24,011 nucleotides of DNA from CAKSQF01 sp964568425 (lineage in GTDB: Bacteria; Bacillota; Clostridia; Oscillospirales; CAG-272), in NCBI GenBank assembly GCA_964568425.1, contig CAZMPO010000022.1:1-24011 (forward strand), written 5' to 3'. Of the stretch, positions 15,949 to 22,905 are shown piece after piece. The number at the start of each line of letters is the position of its first letter. The first letter of the stretch is position 1. The position numbers and the translations under genes are program-made. A model generated the notes under the pieces. It did no database searches. It saw only the letters and a list, made by a program, of their open reading frames with translations, and was not told the origin of the DNA.

Positions 15949-16851
15949 TTATGCATCCTCCCTTTTTGACATAAGCTCGATGTAATATTCTTCAAGCCCT
16001 ATTTTGTTTTTTGTGATCTCGCTGACCACATGACCGTTTTTCATCAGATGATCGACTACTCCGGCAGTGTCATCCACATCATATATGCGGATATATCCGT
16101 CCTCTGTGCGAACGTCGGTGAATTTTTTGCGCAGTGTTTCTTTTGCACCGTTCATGTCCTTGGTTTTGAGTGATACAAACACCTGCGCTCTTGCATCCAT
16201 CTCTTTGGCGGAAAGCTCCATGATCATCCTACCTTGGCGGATGATCCCGTAATGCGTGGCTATCTTTTCAAGTTCGCCAAGAATATGAGAGGAGATGAGA
16301 ACGGTACAGCCGTAGTTTGTTGTAATGTCCACAAGGATCTCCCGCATGATCCTCATACCGTCGGTGTCAAGACCGTTGATAGGCTCGTCCAAAATAAGCA
16401 GCGCGGGATCGCCGAGAAGTGCCATCGCAATTCCTATTCTTTGCTTCATACCAAGAGAGCAGTTTTTGAATTTGATCTTGGCACTGTCCTCCATGCGCAC
16501 GATCTTGAGTACACGGGCGATCTCCTCGTCGCTATTCATTAGACCGAGATTGATGCATTGCATTTTCAAGTTTTGATATACGCTCGAGCCGGGGAAACAG
16601 CCTGCGTTTTCGATAAGCGCTCCGACACGGACTCTGACTCCGGGATCAGTGTGTTCGCGGTCAAATAAGCGAACGTTGCCTTCATCTGCAACAAGGTGTC
16701 CGCACAATAACTTCATAGTGGTTGATTTGCCGCTCCCGTTCTCGCCGATAAAGCCGTAGATTGCACCGATTGGAACGGTCATATTAAGTTTATCAACAGC
16801 ATACATTCCGCGAAAACTTTTCGATAGACCTCTGATTTCAATGGCATTCAT
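15949..16851 (-). CDS. ABC transporter ATPase, first transporter (BcrA/LanF type)
   Basis: The 300-residue ATPase carries Walker A GENGSGKST (37-45), signature SLGMKQR (132-138), Walker B LLILDEP (151-157) and switch His189, all at the same positions as in its paralogue downstream. This indicates duplication of an ATPase-permease pair. AAAAGGAG precedes the ATG. It is first in a four-gene operon (ATPase, permease, ATPase, permease) with almost no spacing between the partners. The promoter carries the 31-bp shared box. Confidence 0.9.
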   Translation of the reverse strand: MNAIEIRGLSKSFRGMYAVDKLNMTVPIGAIYGFIGENGSGKSTTMKLLCGHLVADEGNVRLFDREHTDPGVRVRVGALIENAGCFPGSSVYQNLKMQCINLGLMNSDEEIARVLKIVRMEDSAKIKFKNCSLGMKQRIGIAMALLGDPALLILDEPINGLDTDGMRIMREILVDITTNYGCTVLISSHILGELEKIATHYGIIRQGRMIMELSAKEMDARAQVFVSLKTKDMNGAKETLRKKFTDVRTEDGYIRIYDVDDTAGVVDHLMKNGHVVSEITKNKIGLEEYYIELMSKREDA

Positions 16852-16903
16852 TGTCTTGCTCCTTTTTAGCTCTGAATAAAGGACGTTGTTTTTTGATGTT
16901 GAT

Positions 16904-16957
16904 ATTCTATCATCCCTATGTTTTGTTTTCTTTTGCGAAATGTTTGAGTTTTGTTAA
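16904..16957 (-). promoter_or_regulatory. Regulated promoter of the ABC operon with the 31-bp shared box (copy 2)
   Basis: Minus-strand TAGAAT (16904-16909), a 17-bp spacer, then the 31-bp segment 16927-16957 that is identical to 13363-13393. A TTGACA-like -35 is missing. The leader is about 45 bases. Confidence 0.65.
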
Positions 16958-16962
16958 ACTCG

Positions 16963-17007
16963 AAAAAAATCGGCATTTGCAAGAACCTTTCGGTATTGCA
17001 AATGCCG
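16963..17007 (-). terminator. Terminator of the orphan response regulator gene
   Basis: Perfect 12-bp arms CGGCATTTGCAA and TTGCAAATGCCG (16971-16982, 16996-17007) are followed on the minus strand by a run of seven T. It separates the regulator gene from the ABC operon. Confidence 0.85.
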
Positions 17008-17021
17008 TGAATATGTTGCTT

Positions 17022-17696
17022 TTATTCGAGCTTGTATCCGACTCCGCGGATGGCGCGAATGTCAAACTCGTCCGTTACTTGATGAAGCTTTTTTCGAAGT
17101 ATCGATATATGTACCTCGACATTGTTGCTGTAGTCGCTGTTGCCCTCTCCCCATACTGCCTCGATCATGCTTTTTTTGGTGACGATCTTGTCGCTGTATC
17201 TGAACAATAATTCGGCAAATTGCATCTCCCTTGCCACGAGCCTGAGCGAGCCGCGACCTCCGCTGAGTTCGAAGGTCGACAGATTGAGAGTGGTGTCTTT
17301 TACGGTCAAAAGATCGGGACGAATGGAATCGGAATTTCTTCGCATGATCGCCCGTATGTGCGCGCCAAGCTCGATGCCGTCAGTATCGGAGGGATCGATG
17401 AGCGTATCGTCCGCCCCGCAATCAAGATATGACGCCCTTTGCGCGGCTGTGGACCTCTCGCAGATAACAATGATCGGAATCGGGAACATCACCGTTCGTA
17501 TCTTGCGTATAAGATCCGCCGCGCCGTTGTGTTGAAGTCTGGAATCAATGATGAGTATGTCGTAGACCCTCGACATCGTAAGCTCAAAACCGCGACCTAT
17601 ATCGCTTACGATCGTGCTTTGAAAACCTTGTCTGTCGAGTGCGTCTTTGACTGGTTTTGATGAATGTTCGTTTGCGTCAATGACAAGTATTCTCAT
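17022..17696 (-). CDS. OmpR-like regulator with degraded receiver domain
   Basis: This 224-residue protein has the receiver plus winged-helix layout. The receiver keeps the phosphoacceptor position Asp51 (DILIIDSRL) but lost other key residues. The acidic pocket reads D7-A8-N9, the Thr/Ser switch region reads VICERS, and the invariant Lys-Pro is Asp101-Pro102. It may thus work without phosphorylation. The DNA-binding domain (about 125-224) looks intact, with the ending IRAIRGVGYKLE. No kinase gene is adjacent. It precedes the ABC operon but is separated from it by a terminator. AAAGGAAAGG lies rather far (about 14 bases) from the ATG. Confidence 0.85.
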   Translation of the reverse strand: MRILVIDANEHSSKPVKDALDRQGFQSTIVSDIGRGFELTMSRVYDILIIDSRLQHNGAADLIRKIRTVMFPIPIIVICERSTAAQRASYLDCGADDTLIDPSDTDGIELGAHIRAIMRRNSDSIRPDLLTVKDTTLNLSTFELSGGRGSLRLVAREMQFAELLFRYSDKIVTKKSMIEAVWGEGNSDYSNNVEVHISILRKKLHQVTDEFDIRAIRGVGYKLE

Positions 17697-17801
17697 TGTT
17701 TTGTTGTAGCCTTTCCTTTCAGTCTCATGTGGTGTCTCCGAGTGCCCGTGCCTTTTGTAACCGACACTCAGGACGGTGGTTTTGTTTGGTTAGTCCGAGA
17801 C

Positions 17802-19178
17802 TCACTTGATTTCCCGCTCGCTCATCGGGAGATATTCTTCCTCTGGCTGAATACCCATGTATGCGGGACGAATGATCTTGCGCCCGTTGATCAGCTCCTC
17901 GAGCCTGTGTGCCGACCATCCCGCAATTCTCGCGGTGGCAAACAGCGGCGTAAACAGCTCCTCGGGAAGACCAAGCATACGATAGGCAAATCCGCTGTAA
18001 AAGTCGACGTTTGCGCTGATGCCTTTGTAGATCTTTCGCCTTGATGCGATCACCTGCGGCGCAAGCTCTTCGACGCGCGCCATTAATTTGTACTCCTTTT
18101 CAAGTCTGTTTTCTATCGAAAGCTGATGAACAAATTTCTTGAATATGACCGCACGCGGGTCGGATTTTGTGTAGACCGCGTGCCCAATACCATAGATCAG
18201 CCCCTCCTTGTCGAACGCTTTCTGATCGAGCAGATCTTCGAGATATGCACATATCTGCGAGTCGTCATTCCAGTTCTTTACATGCTTTTTCATGTCGGCA
18301 AACATTTCGCAAACTTTTATGTTTGCTCCGCCGTGTTTCGGACCTTTGAGCGAACAAAGTGCCGCGGCAACCGCCGAATATGTGTCCGTTCCCGATGATG
18401 TTACGACATGCATCGTGAACGTAGAGTTGTTACCGCCGCCGTGCTCCGCGTGAAGGATGAGCGCAAGATCAAGTACACGAGCCTCGAGAGGAGTGTAGCT
18501 TCCGCTCGGTCTGAGCATGTAAAGAATGTTCTCGGCAATCGATTTTTGCGGCAGAGGACGGGCAATGTACAGGCTGTCGTTTTGAAGCAGATGCCTGTAC
18601 GCTTGATAGGAGTAGACAGTAAGCTGAGGCGCGATAGCTATTAGCTGCAGACATTGACGAAGGACGTTCTCGACCGATGTGTCGGAGGCGTTCTTGTCAT
18701 ACGAGTAAAGCGTCATTACCGACCTTATCAGCATGTTCATGATGTCCTTTGACGGTGCTTTCATTATGACATCTCTTAAGAAGTTTTTCGGCAGATCGCG
18801 GTAACAAACGAGCAACTCTCTGAAATCCATAAGCTCCTTGGCATTCGGCAGATCGCCAAAAAGAAGCAGGTAGACCGTCTCCTCAAAGGCAAATCGGTTG
18901 TCATTCAACGCACCGTTGATAAGATCAATGACATTTATCCCGCGATAGTAGAGTCTGCCGTCCGCAGGGACTGTTTTTCCGTCGATGACCTCGTTTTGGA
19001 GCACAGTCGATATCTTTGTAAGTCCGGTCAAAACGCCCTTTCCGTCTTGATCTCGAAGACCTCGCTTTACGTTGTAATAACCGTACAATTCTGGATCTAT
19101 CTGCGATGTGTTGTTCATCTTTTCGGTGAGCGCGGACAGCTCATTCTGTACAAATTCGTTGTGTGTGCTTGCTTTCAT
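17802..19178 (-). CDS. gltA: Citrate synthase
   Basis: The 458-residue enzyme condenses acetyl-CoA and oxaloacetate to citrate. Numbered from the ATG at 19178, catalytic residues are His246 (HAEHGGGNNSTF), His333 (YGIGHAVYTK) and Asp392 (ANVDFYSG), followed by the CoA/citrate-binding FATARIAGWSAHRLEE. It carries an N-terminal extension of about 60 residues relative to short bacterial forms, as is common in Clostridia. The ATG at 19178 is chosen, as GGAG is eight bases upstream; the TTG at 19184 is too close. A sigma-A promoter with a palindrome lies upstream. In an anaerobe it probably feeds glutamate synthesis. A 2-methylcitrate synthase cannot be fully excluded. Confidence 0.92.
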   Translation of the reverse strand: MKASTHNEFVQNELSALTEKMNNTSQIDPELYGYYNVKRGLRDQDGKGVLTGLTKISTVLQNEVIDGKTVPADGRLYYRGINVIDLINGALNDNRFAFEETVYLLLFGDLPNAKELMDFRELLVCYRDLPKNFLRDVIMKAPSKDIMNMLIRSVMTLYSYDKNASDTSVENVLRQCLQLIAIAPQLTVYSYQAYRHLLQNDSLYIARPLPQKSIAENILYMLRPSGSYTPLEARVLDLALILHAEHGGGNNSTFTMHVVTSSGTDTYSAVAAALCSLKGPKHGGANIKVCEMFADMKKHVKNWNDDSQICAYLEDLLDQKAFDKEGLIYGIGHAVYTKSDPRAVIFKKFVHQLSIENRLEKEYKLMARVEELAPQVIASRRKIYKGISANVDFYSGFAYRMLGLPEELFTPLFATARIAGWSAHRLEELINGRKIIRPAYMGIQPEEEYLPMSEREIK

Positions 19179-19198
19179 CGACAAAGCTCCTTTCGGTA

Positions 19199-19242
19199 TA
19201 TAATATAACCTATATTATACCATAAAGATGCTTTTTTGTAAA
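19199..19242 (-). promoter_or_regulatory. Citrate synthase promoter with overlapping palindrome
   Basis: Minus-strand TTTACA (19237-19242), a 17-bp spacer and TATAAT (19214-19219) form a strong sigma-A promoter. A perfect inverted repeat, TATAATATA and TATATTATA with 3 bases between (19199-19219), covers the -10 box and the likely transcript start, where a repressor could bind. Confidence 0.75.
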
Positions 19243-19265
19243 CCCCTTTTTTTTAAAAAAATTTC

Positions 19266-19296
19266 AAAAAATCGAAGAAAATTGACCGAATTTCTT
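19266..19296 (-). terminator. Weak terminator of the spoVAF gene
   Basis: On the minus strand AAGAAATT/AATTTTCTT (within 19275-19296) forms an AT-rich stem with a one-base bulge, followed by CGA and six T. Low GC makes it uncertain. Confidence 0.4.
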
Positions 19297-19307
19297 GAAT
19301 ATTTTCG

Positions 19308-20714
19308 TTAATTTTGCTTTTTTGGGCGGAAAAGTTGTCTTATCATCGCCTCTTTGTTCCACGGAATAAGCGGATAGAGGTATCCGCGAACGCCGTCCGC
19401 ACTCTTGTTTGAGACAATAAAGACGGTCATAAGGACAACTCCGGCAGCAAATCCCCATACATCAAAAAATGCAGTGAGAAGAAGTATCATTATCCGCATA
19501 AACTTAAAGGTGTACCCAAGCTCAAAGGACGGCTGGGCAAAATTCGCCATTGCCGCAAATGACATATAAAGTATCACCTCGGGAGAGAGCCACCCGACCT
19601 CGACCGCAAAATCGCCGATTATCAGCCCGGCGACAACAGAGAGCGACCCCGAGAGCAGATCGGGTGTGTTAAGCGTCGCGAGCTTCAGACCGTCGATTGT
19701 AAATTCGACAAGCAGAAGCTGAACGATTATCGGCAGATTCCCGCCCCCTTTCGTCAGAATAAATGACAAAAATTCGGGAACGACACTCGGATGACGATTT
19801 AGCAGATACCATGTCGGCGTCAGAAAGAGCGCGATGAAAAATATCGAAAGTCGCAGTACCCGAAGATATGTTCCGATCAGAGGCGGAAAATAAAAATCAT
19901 CCGATTCTTGAAGAAAGTCAAAGATCGAGCAGGGAAGTATCATCGCCTGCGGTGAGTTCTCGCAGAGAATGATCACGCTCCCCTCGAGTATCATTGCCGC
20001 CGCGGCGTCCGGGCGTTCGGTGTATCTGAATTTCGGAAACGGGTTGTACCACGCTCGCTTGATAAGGCATTCGGCAAGCGATTCTTGACCCATCGAAAGA
20101 GAATCGGTGTCTATCGCCGACAGCTTTGAGTCAATCGAGTCGATCAGCCTTCTCTCGGCACGATCGCTCAAAAAACAGGCAATGACGGCACATCTTGTCT
20201 TTGAACCGACGGTGTACTTTTTCATTGTAAGCGAGCTAGATTTCAATCTTTTTCTAAGAAGTGCGGCGTTCGTTAATATGTTTTCGACAAAACCGTCCCT
20301 CGAGCCGCGAAGGACTCTGTCACTCTCGGGTTCGGATATCCCTCTTGAAGGAAGCTTTTTGGTGTCGCAAACAAAATATTCGTCGATACCATCGATCATA
20401 ACGACGAGATCACCGTCAAATACCGCAAATGCCGCATTTTGCTGATCGATCTCGCACTTGACATCGCCGACGGGAATCAGCATCGCGAGAAATTTATCGC
20501 TCTCCCCCCCGCAAAGCTTGACATTTGACGATATGCAAAAGGATATTATCTGTTCAATGAGAAGATCGCTTGTCAGCGAGCTTGCGTACCACATGTAAGT
20601 CTGCCGTCCGCCGACGATCGCCTCTCGCCTCTTTATGTCAAAGCATTTGCCATATCCGCACAGCTCGTCCACGGCTTGCCGCCTGTCCTCGAATATTCTG
20701 TTGCCCGTATACAT
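19308..20714 (-). CDS. spoVAF: GerA-family spore germination protein, SpoVAF type
   Basis: The 468-residue protein belongs to the A-subunit family of germinant receptors. The soluble N-terminal region (CFDIKRREAIVGGRQTYMW, about 24-42) and the segment NPFPKFRYTERPD followed by AAAMILEGSVIILCENSP are typical of SpoVAF rather than of GerAA. Next come about five membrane helices with FLTPTWYLL, NLPIIVQLLLVEFTIDGLKLA and SLSVVAGLIIGDFAVEVGW. SpoVAF acts in the forespore inner membrane with the SpoVA dipicolinate channel; no other spoVA gene is nearby. The start at 20714 has AAAGGAG eight bases upstream; a longer frame from 20870 lacks family similarity. CATATTA (20792-20798, minus strand) could be a sigma-G -10 element, but no fitting -35 is seen. 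Confidence 0.85.
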   Translation of the reverse strand: MYTGNRIFEDRRQAVDELCGYGKCFDIKRREAIVGGRQTYMWYASSLTSDLLIEQIISFCISSNVKLCGGESDKFLAMLIPVGDVKCEIDQQNAAFAVFDGDLVVMIDGIDEYFVCDTKKLPSRGISEPESDRVLRGSRDGFVENILTNAALLRKRLKSSSLTMKKYTVGSKTRCAVIACFLSDRAERRLIDSIDSKLSAIDTDSLSMGQESLAECLIKRAWYNPFPKFRYTERPDAAAAMILEGSVIILCENSPQAMILPCSIFDFLQESDDFYFPPLIGTYLRVLRLSIFFIALFLTPTWYLLNRHPSVVPEFLSFILTKGGGNLPIIVQLLLVEFTIDGLKLATLNTPDLLSGSLSVVAGLIIGDFAVEVGWLSPEVILYMSFAAMANFAQPSFELGYTFKFMRIMILLLTAFFDVWGFAAGVVLMTVFIVSNKSADGVRGYLYPLIPWNKEAMIRQLFRPKKQN

Positions 20715-20840
20715 TTTTCTCAACTCCTTTGACAAATTATTGCCGCAAATAAAAAAATTAAACTTGTTTACAAAAAATCCATGCAGAATTTTAATATGTG
20801 TGATATACTTTGATAAATGATAATGTTCGGGGGCGATTTT

Positions 20841-21584
20841 TTGACCGATAAAAGAAATACGATACTTCATAAGCTTTTTCTGCTGTTTTCGATCGTTTGC
20901 TTTGCGGCGATATTCTTTTTGATAGCCTACAGATCATGGGATAATACCGATGCCGAGTTTTCTTATCGTGTCGAGGATGGGTGTGCGATCATTGAAGGCT
21001 ACTCGGGCAATCCGACCGACACGCTTGAGATACCGGGCGAGATCGACGGATATATCATCGTCGCGATCGCCGATCGTGCTTTCTCGGGACAGACCGACAT
21101 GAAATCACTTGCGTTACCCGACTCAGTAAAGCATGTCGGAGATTATTCGTTTTACGGATGCACATCCCTAAAAAAAGTCGATCTCGGCAGCTCACTCGTG
21201 ACCCTCGGTGACCACTCGTTTGCCGACTGCAATTATCTTCGCACAGTCGAACTGCCCTTAACACTTGAAAAAATCGGCTCATCGGCATTTGAAGGGTGCA
21301 TACGGCTTTCTAAGCTTGCCGTTCCCGATACGTGCGGCTTTGTCGGTGATGACGCGTTTATGGGGTGCGGCGATCTTGTGCTCGAATGCTCCGAAAGCAG
21401 TATTGCCAATGAATACGCGACCAAATACGGGATACCGACCGATTTTGACGGATCGAACAACGCCGTCTATCTCAAGGTGGCAATTTTGACCGTCGCATCC
21501 GTTCTTGCCGTCGTTTTGGCGGTGATCTCGGTCAGAAAGATCAGCGAAAAAAAGAAAATTTCAGAAAAAAATAAAAAACTTTGA
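20841..21584 (+). CDS. Membrane-anchored BspA-type leucine-rich-repeat protein
   Basis: About 247 residues: a membrane helix at about 11-30, an external region with five BspA-type repeats, then a second membrane helix (about 210-231) and a very basic tail. The repeat hallmark (A/S)F-x-GC followed by L-x-x-V-x-LP recurs with the aromatic residue near 81, 104, 127, 150 and 173, a period of about 23. Such repeats bind proteins or surfaces. The TTG at 20841 is proposed as start because GGGGG (20829-20833) lies seven bases upstream. ATGs at 20817 and 20823 have no ribosome site and are the alternatives. It is divergent from spoVAF with about 100 bases between; shared control in sporulation is possible but unproven. 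Confidence 0.75.
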   Translation: MTDKRNTILHKLFLLFSIVCFAAIFFLIAYRSWDNTDAEFSYRVEDGCAIIEGYSGNPTDTLEIPGEIDGYIIVAIADRAFSGQTDMKSLALPDSVKHVGDYSFYGCTSLKKVDLGSSLVTLGDHSFADCNYLRTVELPLTLEKIGSSAFEGCIRLSKLAVPDTCGFVGDDAFMGCGDLVLECSESSIANEYATKYGIPTDFDGSNNAVYLKVAILTVASVLAVVLAVISVRKISEKKKISEKNKKL

Positions 21585-21592
21585 AAAACCCC

Positions 21593-21621
21593 TTGACAAA
21601 ACGCTTTGTTTGTGGTATTAT
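21593..21621 (+). promoter_or_regulatory. Sigma-A promoter of the tRNA-Arg gene
   Basis: TTGACA (21593-21598), a 17-bp spacer and TATTAT (21616-21621) lie about 30 bases before the tRNA, just after the stop codon of the leucine-rich-repeat gene. Confidence 0.85.
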
Positions 21622-21649
21622 ATTGAGGCACCCGAAGAAGGGTGCAAAT

Positions 21650-21725
21650 GCGCCCGTAGCTCAGTGGATAGAGTGCCCGGCTACGAACCGGTAGGTCGAG
21701 GGTTCGAATCCCCCCGGGCGCGCCA
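21650..21725 (+). tRNA. tRNA-Arg, anticodon ACG
   Basis: The 76-base gene folds with a 7-bp acceptor stem (GCGCCCG/CGGGCGC), a D arm GCTC/GAGT, anticodon loop CTACGAA (ACG at 21683-21685, wobble A expected to be edited to inosine), the T loop TTCGAAT and an encoded CCA end (21723-21725). Two stem positions do not pair: C27-U43 in the anticodon stem and A50-C64 in the T stem. It has its own promoter and terminator and decodes CGU, CGC and CGA. Confidence 0.95.
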
Positions 21726-21726
21726 A

Positions 21727-21763
21727 AAAACACTCTTTTGCCCTTTGCAAAAGAGTGTTTTTT
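21727..21763. terminator. Terminator of the tRNA-Arg gene
   Basis: A 15-bp perfect stem AAAACACTCTTTTGC/GCAAAAGAGTGTTTT (21727-21741, 21747-21761) with a 5-base loop starts just after the CCA end and is followed by T. Confidence 0.9.
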
Positions 21764-21836
21764 CACTATTATGCCTTGTTTTTCAACATATGAAAAAGGC
21801 AGACGGAAAATCAACATTATAACGGAGAACTGTGCA

Positions 21837-22628
21837 ATGAAAAATGCCGAGATTATAACCGTAATATCGGAAAAGAGAGAGATACCGCTCAATGTTCGAA
21901 CCATATTGTATGTGCAGATGAGAGGAAACACCGCGCTGATACATACATCGTCCATGGGAGTCATCGAAACTCGCGTGACTCTTTATGAGCTGGAAAAACG
22001 ACTTGGTAACTTTTTCGTCAAGGTCAAGCGAGGCTGTATCGTCTCGGTATTTGCAATACATAACATTACGGACAGCATCAATCTTTGTAACGGCGAATCG
22101 CTCGGTTTCGCTCAGCGAAACAAAGAGGCGATACTTGAGGAGTTCATCTCCAAACAAAGGGAGATCATAAGCGGCTTCATGGAAGAAGGGACACCGAGGG
22201 ACTCTGATGAATACCATGAGTACTATAAGGTATTCGATAACATGCCGTTTGCCTTCACCGATATCGAAATGGTTTTTGATGAAAAATATTCAGCTACCGA
22301 TTGGGTGTTCTGCTACGGCAATAAAGCACTTGCAGATCTCGAAAAAATGCCGCTTGATCAAATGATCGGTTCTTCGTTCGGAACGCTCTTTCCCGATATG
22401 GACGCAAAGTGGCTTCGCACATATGAGCGTGCCGCCCTTTTTGAAGAGACGCTGAACATCGTTGATTACAGCCGCGAGATCGATGCAAATCTTGAAATAA
22501 TTTGTTTCCCGACCTTCAAGGGACATTGCGGATGCATACTGTTCGATGTCGAAAAAATGAAATTCTTCCGAAATACCGATGAAACAGGTAAAGCAATATC
22601 GGCCTACATCACAAAAATGCTCGGATAA
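21837..22628 (+). CDS. LytTR-domain DNA-binding protein with C-terminal PAS-like region
   Basis: This 263-residue protein begins with a LytTR DNA-binding domain (about 1-100). Visible marks are EIPLNVRTILYVQMRGNTA, the YELEKRLGNFFVKVKRGCIVSVFAI block and the final NGESLGFAQRNKEAILEEF strand-helix. Residues about 128-245 (KVFDNMPFAFTDIEMVFDE onwards, with YGNKALADLEK and IGSSFGTLFP) resemble a PAS sensor domain. There is no receiver, so it is not a classical AgrA/LytR-type response regulator. The order, DNA-binding first and sensor last, is unusual. The start at 21837 has GGAG ten bases upstream; an earlier frame start lies inside the tRNA terminator. Targets are unknown. Confidence 0.75.
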   Translation: MKNAEIITVISEKREIPLNVRTILYVQMRGNTALIHTSSMGVIETRVTLYELEKRLGNFFVKVKRGCIVSVFAIHNITDSINLCNGESLGFAQRNKEAILEEFISKQREIISGFMEEGTPRDSDEYHEYYKVFDNMPFAFTDIEMVFDEKYSATDWVFCYGNKALADLEKMPLDQMIGSSFGTLFPDMDAKWLRTYERAALFEETLNIVDYSREIDANLEIICFPTFKGHCGCILFDVEKMKFFRNTDETGKAISAYITKMLG

Positions 22629-22642
22629 ACTCGGATAAACAA

Positions 22643-22682
22643 AAAGAACTCTCCCCGGATGACCCACGGGAGAGTTCTTTTG
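22643..22682. terminator. Bidirectional terminator between the LytTR gene and the coat-gene fragment
   Basis: A 14-bp stem AAAAGAACTCTCCC/GGGAGAGTTCTTTT (22643-22656, 22669-22682), with A on one side and T on the other, serves two converging genes. Confidence 0.85.
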
Positions 22683-22698
22683 CTGCATTCATGCCACT

Positions 22699-22905
22699 TT
22701 ATTTGTCAAAAGCGGGGTTGTAAGCATAGAAATTGCTCTTGTTTTCGAATGATTCTTGCGTCAGCCTGATGGCATCACCGAAACGCTGATAGTGTACTAT
22801 CTCGCGTTCGCGAAGGAATTTGATCGGGTCGCGAACATCGGGATCGTCAACAAGCCGCAAAATGTTGTCGTAGGTCAGCCTTGCCTTTTGCTCTGCTGCA
22901 ATCAT
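22699..22905 (-). pseudogene. cotJC: C-terminal fragment of a CotJC/manganese-catalase family spore coat gene
   Basis: The 68 codons read MIAAEQKARLTYDNILRL, then a DDPDVRDP-IKFLREREIVHYQRFGDA segment and a natural end NPAFDK. This is the last third of a CotJC-like ferritin-fold protein (intact members are about 190-220 residues). It includes the metal-ligand Glu of AAEQKAR and the His of REREIVHYQRF. The N-terminal two thirds, with the other ligands, are absent. The sequence upstream (toward higher coordinates) is the end of a serine recombinase gene, with only 17 bases between. The frame stays open into that gene, but without coat similarity. The fragment has an ATG but no good ribosome site. 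It is thus most likely an insertion-split gene, possibly restored by excision. Confidence 0.75.

Noticed and set aside
20715..20870. Extended SpoVAF start at 20870
   Set aside because: The additional 52 residues have no family similarity, would overlap the divergent gene, and the ATG at 20714 has an ideal ribosome site.
22620..22640. Tandem direct repeat of CTCGGATAAA at the end of the LytTR gene
   Set aside because: Two 10-base copies only, at the stop codon; most likely a local slippage duplication without function.
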